A stretch of 64,000 nt of DNA from Janthinobacterium sp. Marseille (GTDB taxonomy: Bacteria; Pseudomonadota; Gammaproteobacteria; Burkholderiales; Burkholderiaceae_D). Positions 39,893 through 47,946 of the stretch are shown piece by piece. Location: contig NC_009659.1 of the NCBI RefSeq assembly GCF_000013625.1, forward strand, positions 3,224,001 to 3,288,000, in the 5' to 3' direction. The notes beneath the pieces were generated by a model that was not told the origin of the DNA, did not search any database, and saw only the letters and a program-made list of their open reading frames with translations. The translations under genes were made by a program, and so were the position numbers. The stretch's first letter is position 1. Every line of letters starts with the position of its first letter.

Positions 39893-41782
39893 TCAACGTG
39901 TAGCGGCAAAACTACCACCACCGCTTACGCTATTCGTCGTCATATCCCAGGAGCCCTTGACTGCGTTGGCGGCCGGGCCAAAGAACTGTCCGTTTCTGAT
40001 AAAGCCATTCATGGCTGCACCGTTGTACGTACCACTCATGCCGCCACCCACATATCCGCCGATGTAAGCGACACTATTAAAGCTCGCACTGCCTTTGTTA
40101 TTGTCGAACTGCACATTGCCGCCTATCGGTGTGCCATTGCCTATGTTGGCAAAGTTGACGTTCATGCTCAGGTTGGCACCCACAGCCGAATTGTCACTCA
40201 GGGTTCCGGTCATGCGGCCATTGAAAGTCGCATTCAGGTTGGTCGGAAAATTCGCACGCGGTGTGACCACTGTGTAATCAGCGCCGACTGTCACCGCGTT
40301 TGCCAACGTAATATTGTTCGCATTGCTCGATGCAGCAATGGCGGCTGCCTGTGCGGCAGCTAATGCAGCCTGTATTGCAGTGAGCCCTCCGGCTGTTATA
40401 CCGGCTATACCCGTTGCTACAACGGCAGTCCCACCAGGCGGAGTGACGATCTGCTCCACCGCCTTATTCGCACCCAGGATAGGAGCATCGCTTTTCACCG
40501 GTGCTGTGGTCTGCCCGACAGGTGGATTAATTGAACCGATTTTTGCTATCAACTGATCGAGTTCTGCCTGGCTCAATTTGCCTTTGCTGTAGGCCGTCAG
40601 CAACTCCATGAAATCAGCCGAAGTTTTCTTGTCATCGGAAACAACAGTGAGAGATGGTTTACTGATGCCCTCTATCATCCCTGCAGTCTGGGCCACACCA
40701 AGTTCACCCCAAGGCAAGCTTGGTATATCGGAAAATTTACCTCCTGATTTAACCGCCAGTTCCTGCAGCTTGGCGGCAATCATCGCGAATTGTGCACGCG
40801 TCATCGTTGCATCCAGCACGGGTGTGGTGCCACTACTGGACGAGAAGACACCTGCTTCCAGCAGCTTTTGATACTTCTCCTGCGCGGTACTTGCAGGACT
40901 GGCTGGCGTAGTCGCTGGCAAACTGGTTTGCTTGGTCGGTAAAATTTGTTTTGGCTGTTCCAGTGCCGGCTTCTCAACTTGCCTGATCTCTTCCTTCAAT
41001 TGCTGCTGTTGCGTTTTCTCCATCAGCTTTTGTTGTTCCAGTTGCTGCGTCAGTAGCAATTGCTTTTGCTGTTCCAGCGTCGGCTTCTCCACCTGCTTGA
41101 TTTGTTCTTTTGCCTGCTCAGGTTGAACTTGCTCAAGCTGCTTCTTTTGCTCCAATTGCTGCGTCAGTAGCAATTGCTTCCGCTGTTCTGGCGTCAGCGT
41201 CTCAGTCTTCTTGATTTCTTCCTTAAGCTGCTCTTGCTGCTGCAAAGTCTTGGACGGCAACTTTTGCTGTTCCATTGTCAGCTGTTCAGTTTTCTTCACT
41301 TGTTCCGGCACAGCCTGTTGCTGCGTCATTTCAGACTGCGGTGCTGACATCAATTGCCTGCGCTGCTCCAGTGTTAACTCCTGCGGCTGAGGTTGCAGTG
41401 CGACTTCCTGCTGCTTGGTCTGCGACTGCATGTAGCCCAGGATCTGCTGTCTTTCCTCCGGCGTATACGTCTTGCTCAACAAGATGTCCCGCCCTGCAGG
41501 CGTGAGATTCTTCAGCAGATTCGTGATACGCAACAATGCGCTGTCAGATAAAGGTATCGGCGTCCGCTGACCACCTGACTGCTGTCCTCCTTGTTGTCCA
41601 GGAGGCTGCTTCTGCATGGCCCGACCCAAATCCACATCGATACCTTGCACATCTTGCGCTTGTACCGGCTCTACATGAGTGGCTACGAGTGTCAACAAAA
41701 CAGAGGCAGCACAACTCAGCACCCATGACTGCCGTACCGGTGTAAGCAGGCTGTACTTATATATAGAGGTAAATGATTGCAT
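39893..41782 (-). CDS. Secreted repeat protein with SLH-like module and C-terminal TbpB-like barrel (candidate Slam cargo)
   Basis: From ATG 41782 (ribosome site AGGGAG) the protein is 629 aa. A long signal peptide ends at about residue 42 (VQA); no convincing lipobox is present. Residues about 125-290 are Gln/Glu/Lys-rich repeats with units such as TLEQQKQLLLTQQLEQ, predicted to be helical. Residues about 300-375 resemble an SLH module (LLEAGVFS, ATMTRAQFAMIAAKLQEL, FSDIP, AGMIEGIS). An Ala/Gly hydrophobic helix lies near 455-488. The last ~110 residues are Gly/Asn-rich beta strands with FNGRMTGTL, GGGMSGTYNGAAM and GQFFGPAANAVKGSWDM, resembling the TbpB barrel, where the motif is F-Y-G-P-x-A-x-E-x-G-G. 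It precedes the Slam-like gene in a probable operon. Confidence 0.75.
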   Translation of the reverse strand: MQSFTSIYKYSLLTPVRQSWVLSCAASVLLTLVATHVEPVQAQDVQGIDVDLGRAMQKQPPGQQGGQQSGGQRTPIPLSDSALLRITNLLKNLTPAGRDILLSKTYTPEERQQILGYMQSQTKQQEVALQPQPQELTLEQRRQLMSAPQSEMTQQQAVPEQVKKTEQLTMEQQKLPSKTLQQQEQLKEEIKKTETLTPEQRKQLLLTQQLEQKKQLEQVQPEQAKEQIKQVEKPTLEQQKQLLLTQQLEQQKLMEKTQQQQLKEEIRQVEKPALEQPKQILPTKQTSLPATTPASPASTAQEKYQKLLEAGVFSSSSGTTPVLDATMTRAQFAMIAAKLQELAVKSGGKFSDIPSLPWGELGVAQTAGMIEGISKPSLTVVSDDKKTSADFMELLTAYSKGKLSQAELDQLIAKIGSINPPVGQTTAPVKSDAPILGANKAVEQIVTPPGGTAVVATGIAGITAGGLTAIQAALAAAQAAAIAASSNANNITLANAVTVGADYTVVTPRANFPTNLNATFNGRMTGTLSDNSAVGANLSMNVNFANIGNGTPIGGNVQFDNNKGSASFNSVAYIGGYVGGGMSGTYNGAAMNGFIRNGQFFGPAANAVKGSWDMTTNSVSGGGSFAATR

Positions 41783-41860
41783 GTGCTTCTCCCTGGGCAC
41801 GCCGTATATATAGAGACGGCTAATGGCGGCGAGAATATCAATGGGCTTGCCGGGAGTAAA

Positions 41861-41876
41861 TACTGCAAATGCAGTA
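41861..41876. repeat. Palindrome upstream of the Slam cargo gene
   Basis: Arms TACTGC and GCAGTA are separated by 4 bases, about 80 bp before the start codon at 41782. It is a candidate operator. The intergenic region 41783-42085 otherwise shows only AT-rich promoter-like sequence for the two divergent genes. Confidence 0.5.
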
Positions 41877-42085
41877 GTCGAAGCGAATAAACGCAGTCAG
41901 GAAGGCGCAAAATTCATCACGAATTCTTAACGCTATTCTCACGATAAAACATGGTTTTTCACTCTGAAAATGATTTCAAAATATTTGTGTAATCGCGTCA
42001 ACCGCATTAATCGGCTGGCGTTATATACGTACGAACTGATTAAGCAGTTCGCACAATTTCCTAATACTTTAGAGAGAGCACTCAA

Positions 42086-42307
42086 ATGAACAAATTAATC
42101 GCTGCCCTGGTTGCTGGTCTGTTTGCCTCCACCGTTTTTGCACAAGCCGCTGCTCCAGCACCTGCTGCTGCTCCAGCTCCTGTAGCTGCCAAAACCGAAG
42201 CAAAAACCGCAGCTAAAGCACCAAAAGCACACGCCAAGAAACACAAAAAATCGACCAAGAAAGCAAAAGCAGCTGCACCAGCAGCAGCTCCAGCTGAAGC
42301 CAAGTAA
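42086..42307 (+). CDS. Small secreted Ala/Lys-rich protein
   Basis: This 73-aa protein has a signal peptide (MNKLIAALVAGLFASTVFA, cleavage after FAQA or so) and a low-complexity mature part of Ala, Pro and Lys with AKKHKKSTKKAKA. It resembles acid-shock or basic periplasmic proteins only in composition; I do not recognise a family. A GAGAGAG ribosome site precedes the ATG, and two terminators follow. Codon use is consistent with real translation. Confidence 0.75.
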   Translation: MNKLIAALVAGLFASTVFAQAAAPAPAAAPAPVAAKTEAKTAAKAPKAHAKKHKKSTKKAKAAAPAAAPAEAK

Positions 42308-42319
42308 TTCGCGGTAATT

Positions 42320-42348
42320 AAAAAAGACAGGCATCGCCTGTCTTTTTT
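42320..42348 (+). terminator. Intrinsic terminator of the small secreted protein gene
   Basis: A GACAGGC / GCCTGTC stem with a 3-base loop, A run before and T run after, begins 13 bp past the stop codon. Confidence 0.92.
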
Positions 42349-42350
42349 CT

Positions 42351-42386
42351 TGCCTGGTCAGACCGGATACTGACCAGGCATTTTTA
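42351..42386 (+). terminator. Second tandem terminator
   Basis: An 11-bp perfect stem (42351-42361 with 42370-42380) is followed by five T. It directly follows the first terminator and lies before the convergent gamma-glutamyltransferase gene, so it may serve as a backup. Confidence 0.85.
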
Positions 42387-42414
42387 TTGGCGCTTTACTT
42401 CATGCGCCCGCAGT

Positions 42415-44109
42415 TTAAACACCCAAAGCCCTGCCATCGCTGCGCGGATCATGCGCACCGGAGAAAGTCCCTGTCTTCTGGTCGATCACGATCGCACCCG
42501 GATGACCTGCCAATGGACTTTGTGCCGGAATCACACTCATCTCGTGACCACGTCGTGCCAGTTCCTGGAATACCTGGTCGCCGGCATCTTTTTCCAGTTT
42601 CAGCGAATCACGCGTATCCGAAAAAGTTTTACCCAGCAAGAAGCGTGGCCGCGACAAGGCCGTCAACGGATCCATACCGTAATCGATCATGCGCGTCAGG
42701 ATGGCTGACAAGGTTTGCGGCTGCCCATCCGCACCTTGCGTACCGTACAGGATGTGCGGTTTGTCATTCTTCAGATACATGCCCGGATTCAAGGTGTGGA
42801 ACGGACGCTTGCCTGCTTCCAGTACATTCGGCACACCCGGTTTCAGGCTGAATGAAGCACCGCGGTTATGCCACAGGATGCCGGTATCACCCGCCATCAC
42901 GCCACTACCCCAGTCGAAGTACACGGTTTCCAACATCGAGACCGAATTGCCTTGCGAATCGGTGGCACCGATGTAGACCGTGTCGCCATGTTTATAGACG
43001 TGCGGCCATGGCATCGCCTGGTCCATCTTGATGCTGCCGGCCCACTGGTCGAGATTGGCCTTGGATAGCAACTTCGCCGATGGCATATTGACGAACTCTG
43101 GATCGGCGACAAACTGGTTGCGATCAATGAAAGCGCGTTTTACCGCTTCCACCACGACGTGATAATAGTCGGCACTGCCTTCCGGAATTTTCTTCAGGTC
43201 GAAGCGATCCAATATACCCATGATTTCCAGCGTCGTGATGCCCTGGGTAGGCGGCTGGTTGGCCAGCAAGACACCGCCGCGATAAGCGACGCGCAAAGGC
43301 GGCTCGATACGTGCCTGGGTTTTTGCCAGGTCGGCTGCGGTCAATGGTGAACCGGCTTCTTTCAAACCTTTGGCTATGCGTTCCGCCAGCTTGCCGTCAT
43401 AGAAATCGCGGTAACCGCGTACCGCCAGCATTTCCAGCGTATCGGCCAGTTGCTGCTGCTTGAACATTTGTCCGACTTCCGGCACCTTGCCGTCTATCAT
43501 GAAGTTGCTGGCGAGGGCCGGCAGGTCGGCCATTTCCTTTTGCCGGAAATCCATCCAGAAACGTTCTGAAGGCGAAACCGGAAAACCATTGCGTGCAAAG
43601 CCGATCGCCGGCTTCAGCAATTCAGCCCAGCTCTTGGTACCGGCCAGTTCATTCTTGCTGATGTCGAAGGCTTTGCCGAGTGTATCCACATTGGCGGCAG
43701 TCGTCAGCATGGAGCCGGGCCCGCGTACCGGGATTGCGCCGCTGTATTGCGGCAGTACACCAGGTGCCTGGCCGATACCGGACAGGGTCCGGACCTTGCC
43801 ATTGCGATCGCTGATGATCATGAAAGCATCGCCGCCAAAGCTGGCGAAATGCGGATAGGTGACACTCAGGCAGCTGGCGATGGCAATCGCAGCTTCAATC
43901 GCATTGCCGCCGGATTTCAATACTTCCAGGCCGGCGTTGGTAGCCAGTTCATGCGGGCTGGTGACCATACCCTTGGTTGAGGTTGCCAGCACGCTCTTCG
44001 GCTTGGCTTCCAGCGCCATCGACATTGGCGCAATCGAACTCAGTGCCATTGCACCTGAAGCCGATAAAAAGTCTCTTCTCGTCATATCGTGAAAATTTTT
44101 GTTTTTCAT
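42415..44109 (-). CDS. Gamma-glutamyltransferase family protein, Tat-exported
   Basis: This 564-aa protein starts with a twin-arginine signal (MTRRDFLSASGAMALSS). The GGT fold is visible: GGNAIEAAIAIASCLSVTYP with FGGDAFMII, and the autoprocessing Thr in HGDTVYIGATDSQGNSVS, followed by FDWGSGVMAGDTGILWHNRG. It hydrolyses or transfers gamma-glutamyl groups in the periplasm if typical; the real substrate may differ. A start at 44085 is also possible. It lies after a terminator, so is probably transcribed from its own promoter, downstream of a second paralogue at 46235. Confidence 0.88.
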   Translation of the reverse strand: MKNKNFHDMTRRDFLSASGAMALSSIAPMSMALEAKPKSVLATSTKGMVTSPHELATNAGLEVLKSGGNAIEAAIAIASCLSVTYPHFASFGGDAFMIISDRNGKVRTLSGIGQAPGVLPQYSGAIPVRGPGSMLTTAANVDTLGKAFDISKNELAGTKSWAELLKPAIGFARNGFPVSPSERFWMDFRQKEMADLPALASNFMIDGKVPEVGQMFKQQQLADTLEMLAVRGYRDFYDGKLAERIAKGLKEAGSPLTAADLAKTQARIEPPLRVAYRGGVLLANQPPTQGITTLEIMGILDRFDLKKIPEGSADYYHVVVEAVKRAFIDRNQFVADPEFVNMPSAKLLSKANLDQWAGSIKMDQAMPWPHVYKHGDTVYIGATDSQGNSVSMLETVYFDWGSGVMAGDTGILWHNRGASFSLKPGVPNVLEAGKRPFHTLNPGMYLKNDKPHILYGTQGADGQPQTLSAILTRMIDYGMDPLTALSRPRFLLGKTFSDTRDSLKLEKDAGDQVFQELARRGHEMSVIPAQSPLAGHPGAIVIDQKTGTFSGAHDPRSDGRALGV

Positions 44110-44261
44110 GTGTCTTCTCCTTTTAGTTTTTTATAACTGAGGCAAGACACGCACCAACAACAAACCCCACAGCAATTGATGCGAGCTCGCCTTTCCGGGC
44201 AATGCATACAACGGTACAAGCAGCTATACCATAGCAAGCTTTAGTGCTGCGTGGACATAAG

Positions 44262-44296
44262 AAAACGCCACCCGGTTCAATCTGAAGGGGTGGCGC
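44262..44296 (-). terminator. Intrinsic terminator after the DUF1097 gene
   Basis: On the minus strand CGCCACCC (44288-44295) pairs with GGGTGGCG (44266-44273), followed by a short T run. It separates the DUF1097 gene from the Tat-exported GGT gene. The remaining 44110-44261 holds no recognised feature. Confidence 0.75.
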
Positions 44297-44310
44297 TTTG
44301 AACAAAAGGC

Positions 44311-44862
44311 TTAAACCTTATGCTGTGCCTGCTGGCCTTGCTTGGCAGCCGGGAAGGTATTTTCCAGCGGTACATGACGATGCGAGAAGTTAGCGGTGAT
44401 CCATGCATACACAGGACCAATCGCATTCATCAGGATCGCTATGCCCAGTGCGGACAATGGATCCTTCGGGGTAGGACCGAAGCCGCCGAACATGGTGGCA
44501 AAGAAGGTCGCGAAGCCGAAGAACATGCCTGGCACGAAGTTGAGGCCGGGTACGCGTGCCAGCATGATCATGCCGGTATTCAGGAAGAACAGGATGATCA
44601 TTTCTGCGATAACCAGATTGGTCCCGGAGAAATTCTTCGCTGCGATGCCAAAACCGGTGACGACCAGGAAGCCGGTGATCGAACCGATTGGCAAGGTCGG
44701 CCAGATGCGTTTCAGGTTGGAAGCGGTTGGACCACCCATTGCAAACGTACCTGCCCAGCTGATAAAGATTGCCCAGACTGGCAAGTGCCATGGCAACTGG
44801 ACCATGAGGACGGTGGTAACTGCGAGTAATGATGCAACAACTGCGTGTGGTGGCTTTTTCAT
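44311..44862 (-). CDS. DUF1097 family membrane protein
   Basis: This 183-aa protein has about five transmembrane segments, with conserved-looking pieces WAIFISWAGTFAMGGP and PGLNFVPGMFFGFATFFATM. This matches the DUF1097 family of inner-membrane proteins of unknown function, often near catabolic genes. A transport or sensor role for the metabolite of the neighbouring amidohydrolase and GGT genes is inferred. It follows the amidohydrolase by 31 bp with a clear ribosome site. Confidence 0.75.
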   Translation of the reverse strand: MKKPPHAVVASLLAVTTVLMVQLPWHLPVWAIFISWAGTFAMGGPTASNLKRIWPTLPIGSITGFLVVTGFGIAAKNFSGTNLVIAEMIILFFLNTGMIMLARVPGLNFVPGMFFGFATFFATMFGGFGPTPKDPLSALGIAILMNAIGPVYAWITANFSHRHVPLENTFPAAKQGQQAQHKV

Positions 44863-44893
44863 GTTTGTCTCCTGATTTGTAAATTAAATATAG

Positions 44894-46210
44894 TTATTTC
44901 GCTGCAGCGGTTTCGCAGACATGGCCTTTGGTGCCATGGTCTTGCGCGCCGCAACAGCCGTGGCGATGGATTTCCGCTTTGTGATGGGTGACGACGGTGA
45001 TCTTGCCGCGTTTGATTACCCACGAACGGGCCGGGATATCGAGCAATGCATCGGCAACCTGATAGGTATCGAGAATCACCAGGTCAGCCTGCTTGCCTAC
45101 TGCAACACCGTAATTGGCGCCGATGCCGATGGAACGTGCGGCATTGGTGGTACCCATATCGAGGATCGCTGCCTGATGCGCAGGAGTACCGAAGGACACT
45201 GCATGCGCCAGCATATTGCCGATCACCAGCATGTCGGCTTTACCGAAAGGTGTAAATGCATTGCGGATATTGTTCGACGAGTACGCGACGTTGACACCTG
45301 CTTCATGCAGCGAACGTACCGGTGTCAAACCACGACGGCGATTCTTGGTATCGTTGCGGCCACCGAGATAGAGATCGGTCGCAGGCAAGGTAACGATGCT
45401 GATATCTGCTTTGCGCAACAATTCAATAATCGGTTTCAACTCATCCGGATCAAGTGAACCAAGGCTGGTTACGTGCCCCATCGAGACGCGGCCTTGATAG
45501 CCGGTATCTATGGTTTTTTGCGCAACGTAAGCGGTTGCGGCAAAACGCTGATCGCTGGCATCGTCGGAGAAATCCGCGTGCAGATCGATAGGAGCATCAT
45601 GCTTGGCAGCCATATCGAACACGATGTCGATATGACGCTTGGTATCGTCCCAGGTCAGCTCGTTGTATGGACAACCACCGACCACGTCGGCACCCAGCTG
45701 CATGGATTTTTCCATCAGGTCGGTAGTACCTGGTGATTTGATGATGCCTTCCTGTGGGAAAGCAACGATCTGGATATCCATCAGGTCTTTGTATTCGTCG
45801 CGCAACTCGACCAGTGTTTCCACACCGATCAGGCCCTGGATCAAGTCTACGTCCGGATGAGCGCGCAGGGCGACTGTACCGTTTTTCACGGCCATATCCA
45901 GCACCTGGCGTGAACGCTCGAGTACATCCTTGCGCTCCTGTTTGCTTTTCAGGATACCGGTGACGCGGATCGCTTCTTCCAGCGTACCCAACACCGGCGG
46001 CAAGCGTCGGTGCAGGAAAGCTTTTTCCAAATGCATATGCGGCTCGACCATGCCGGGAATAACGGCACGACCTTCTGCATCGATTGCTTCTTTTGCCGAG
46101 GCTTCAAGACCTTCTTCTATGGCAGCAATCTTCCCATCCTTGATACCAATGTCCATCAGTGGTTTGTCATCCCACACGCGAACATTGTGTATTAACAAGT
46201 CCATCTCCAT
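44894..46210 (-). CDS. Cytosine-deaminase-like amidohydrolase
   Basis: From ATG 46210, 6 bases after AGGAG, the protein is 438 aa. It has the metal motif PHMHLEKAF (HxH), DLHADFSDD (third His), GHVTSLGSLD (fourth His) and a NAFTPFGKADML segment, the layout of CodA-like amidohydrolases. Where CodA has its catalytic Asp (GHDDVFDP), this protein has SSNNIRNA, so the expected Asp is Asn. The last 30 residues are His/Cys-rich (HRHGCCGAQDHG). The substrate is therefore uncertain. It lies between the two GGT-type genes and is co-transcribed with the upstream one. Confidence 0.82.
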   Translation of the reverse strand: MEMDLLIHNVRVWDDKPLMDIGIKDGKIAAIEEGLEASAKEAIDAEGRAVIPGMVEPHMHLEKAFLHRRLPPVLGTLEEAIRVTGILKSKQERKDVLERSRQVLDMAVKNGTVALRAHPDVDLIQGLIGVETLVELRDEYKDLMDIQIVAFPQEGIIKSPGTTDLMEKSMQLGADVVGGCPYNELTWDDTKRHIDIVFDMAAKHDAPIDLHADFSDDASDQRFAATAYVAQKTIDTGYQGRVSMGHVTSLGSLDPDELKPIIELLRKADISIVTLPATDLYLGGRNDTKNRRRGLTPVRSLHEAGVNVAYSSNNIRNAFTPFGKADMLVIGNMLAHAVSFGTPAHQAAILDMGTTNAARSIGIGANYGVAVGKQADLVILDTYQVADALLDIPARSWVIKRGKITVVTHHKAEIHRHGCCGAQDHGTKGHVCETAAAK

Positions 46211-46234
46211 AACCATCTCCTCTGGATGAAACAA

Positions 46235-47827
46235 CTAAAAACCTAATGCAATCCCTTCGCCGCGCGGATCTGCTCCGCCTTCAAAGAACGGGGACCAAGG
46301 TCCCGGCAAACGAATCGCCTGCGCCGTACCCATGCGTGGGAACGGCCACTGGGCCGGTTCCACCGGATGACCCTGTTCGCGCAATGCGTCAAAGGTCGCT
46401 TCCGGTGCCGCCGATTCCAGCAATAATTTATTCGAGGTATCGCCCCATGAGCGGCCATACAGCACGCGCGGTGCATCGATCGCTTCCTGCACATTGAGGC
46501 CGAAATCGACCACGCGGGTCGCCACCGAGGTCTGTGTTTGCGGCTGTACTTCACCACCTTGCGTGCCGTAAACCATGTATGGCTTGCCATCCTTGAACAG
46601 CATGCCCGACATCAGCGTCGACGCACTTTGCTTACCTGGTTTGAGTACATTCGGATGCTCCGGGTTCAGCGAAAAGAACGCGCCGCGGTTTTGCATCAAG
46701 ACGCCGGAACCAGGATCGGTAACGCAAGAACCGAAATCGAAGTACAGGCTCTGCACCAGGCCGACTGCATTACCGTATTTATCGGCAATGCTGATAAAGG
46801 TTGTATCGCTGCCGCCCGGACGGTTTTCATGCGTACGTCTGGTATCGGCCAGCCACTCGGCACGTTCGGCATTCGCCAGTGCCGGGTCGAGCAATTTCTC
46901 AATTGGAATATCCGAGAATTCGGGATCTGTCAGGTACTGGTCGCGTTTATTGAACGCCCACTTGATCGCCTGGATCATCGCGTTGTAGTACTCGGGCGAA
47001 TTGGAATCCAGTCCCGACAGGTCGATACCGTTCAGGAAGTTCAGGATCATCAGGCCCGCAATACCTTGCGATGGCGGCGGCACCTGGAAGGCCTGGAAGC
47101 CACGGTAGTTGGTCGAAATCGGCTTCACCCATTTCGCATGGTAGTTCTGGAAATCCTCTACGCTCAACAAACCACCCTGGCTCTTCAGGTAAGACACGAT
47201 CGATTTTGCGGTTTCTTCGTAGAAGTAACGCGGACCGTGCTGCGCGATGTTTTCCAGGGTCTTGGCCAAAGCCGGTTGTTGCAGGCGTTCGCCGGGTTGA
47301 TAGGCATTACCGTCTTTCAGGAAGATGCCGGCCGAGCCGGGGTCTTTACGGAAATCTTCGGTATCGTCGCTGATCCAGCGGCTGATATCCTGGGTCACGG
47401 CCACACCTTCGCTGGCATAGCGAATTGCCGGTGCCAGCAGGCGCGTCAGCGGCATGGTGCCGAAACGCTCATGGGCCAATGCCCAGCTATCGATAGCGCC
47501 CGGCACGGTAATCGCCGATTGCGGACCGCGGTTCGGAATCGCATCCATGCCGCGGTAAGTGTCCAGTGTGATGTCTTTGCCGCAGGTGCCGCTGCCATTC
47601 AGCGCGGACAGGGTATTGGATTTGGCGTCGTGGATCATCCAGAACGCATCGCCGCCTATGCCTATCATGTGCGGCAAGACCACGCTCATGGTGGCGGCCG
47701 CGCAGATCGCAGCGTCCACCGCCGTACCGCCTTCTTTCAGCACATCCAGTGCCGCACCGGTCGCCAGGTAATGGGCGGTGGCGACCATGCCGTGTTCGGC
47801 ATAACTGACTGGGCGGGTGGTTCTCAT
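46235..47827 (-). CDS. Gamma-glutamyltransferase family protein, cytoplasmic
   Basis: From ATG 47827 (GGAG 5 bases upstream) the protein is 530 aa, without a signal peptide. The GGT core is present: GGTAVDAAICAAATMSVVLP with GIGGDAFWMI, and the nucleophile Thr in GSDTTFISIADKYGNAVG, followed by FGSCVTDPGSGVLMQNRG. It is a paralogue of the gene at 42415 and of normal length. A start at 47851 is possible but lacks a ribosome site. It heads the probable operon with the amidohydrolase and DUF1097 genes. Confidence 0.87.
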   Translation of the reverse strand: MRTTRPVSYAEHGMVATAHYLATGAALDVLKEGGTAVDAAICAAATMSVVLPHMIGIGGDAFWMIHDAKSNTLSALNGSGTCGKDITLDTYRGMDAIPNRGPQSAITVPGAIDSWALAHERFGTMPLTRLLAPAIRYASEGVAVTQDISRWISDDTEDFRKDPGSAGIFLKDGNAYQPGERLQQPALAKTLENIAQHGPRYFYEETAKSIVSYLKSQGGLLSVEDFQNYHAKWVKPISTNYRGFQAFQVPPPSQGIAGLMILNFLNGIDLSGLDSNSPEYYNAMIQAIKWAFNKRDQYLTDPEFSDIPIEKLLDPALANAERAEWLADTRRTHENRPGGSDTTFISIADKYGNAVGLVQSLYFDFGSCVTDPGSGVLMQNRGAFFSLNPEHPNVLKPGKQSASTLMSGMLFKDGKPYMVYGTQGGEVQPQTQTSVATRVVDFGLNVQEAIDAPRVLYGRSWGDTSNKLLLESAAPEATFDALREQGHPVEPAQWPFPRMGTAQAIRLPGPWSPFFEGGADPRGEGIALGF

Positions 47828-47907
47828 CATTTCTCCAGGAATCGGGTTCATGGAAGATGAGCATAGGGATCAATTGCCCGGGAGGGAATCGGGATTGCCT
47901 GATTCGA

Positions 47908-47927
47908 ATCTAGGGATTTTCCTAGAT
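47908..47927. promoter_or_regulatory. Inverted repeat in front of the GGT operon
   Basis: ATCTAGG and CCTAGAT are spaced by 6 bases, and a GATTCGAATC palindrome (47901-47910) overlaps it. They lie in the 119-bp gap between the NarL-type regulator and the GGT gene and are candidate binding sites for that regulator. Confidence 0.5.
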
Positions 47928-47946
47928 GCCCGGACAAGCTCACAGA

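Noticed and set aside
41690..41782. Lipobox in the Slam cargo signal (VLSC)
   Set aside because: The hydrophobic core follows, not precedes, the Cys; a signal peptidase I site after VQA fits better.
41960..41995. Possible Fur box before the Slam cargo gene (AT-rich GAAAATGATTTC)
   Set aside because: Only about half of the 19-bp consensus positions match, not enough to claim a site.
46538..47860. A 440-codon plus-strand frame opposite the cytoplasmic GGT gene
   Set aside because: It is antisense to a convincing GGT with intact motifs; no features of its own.
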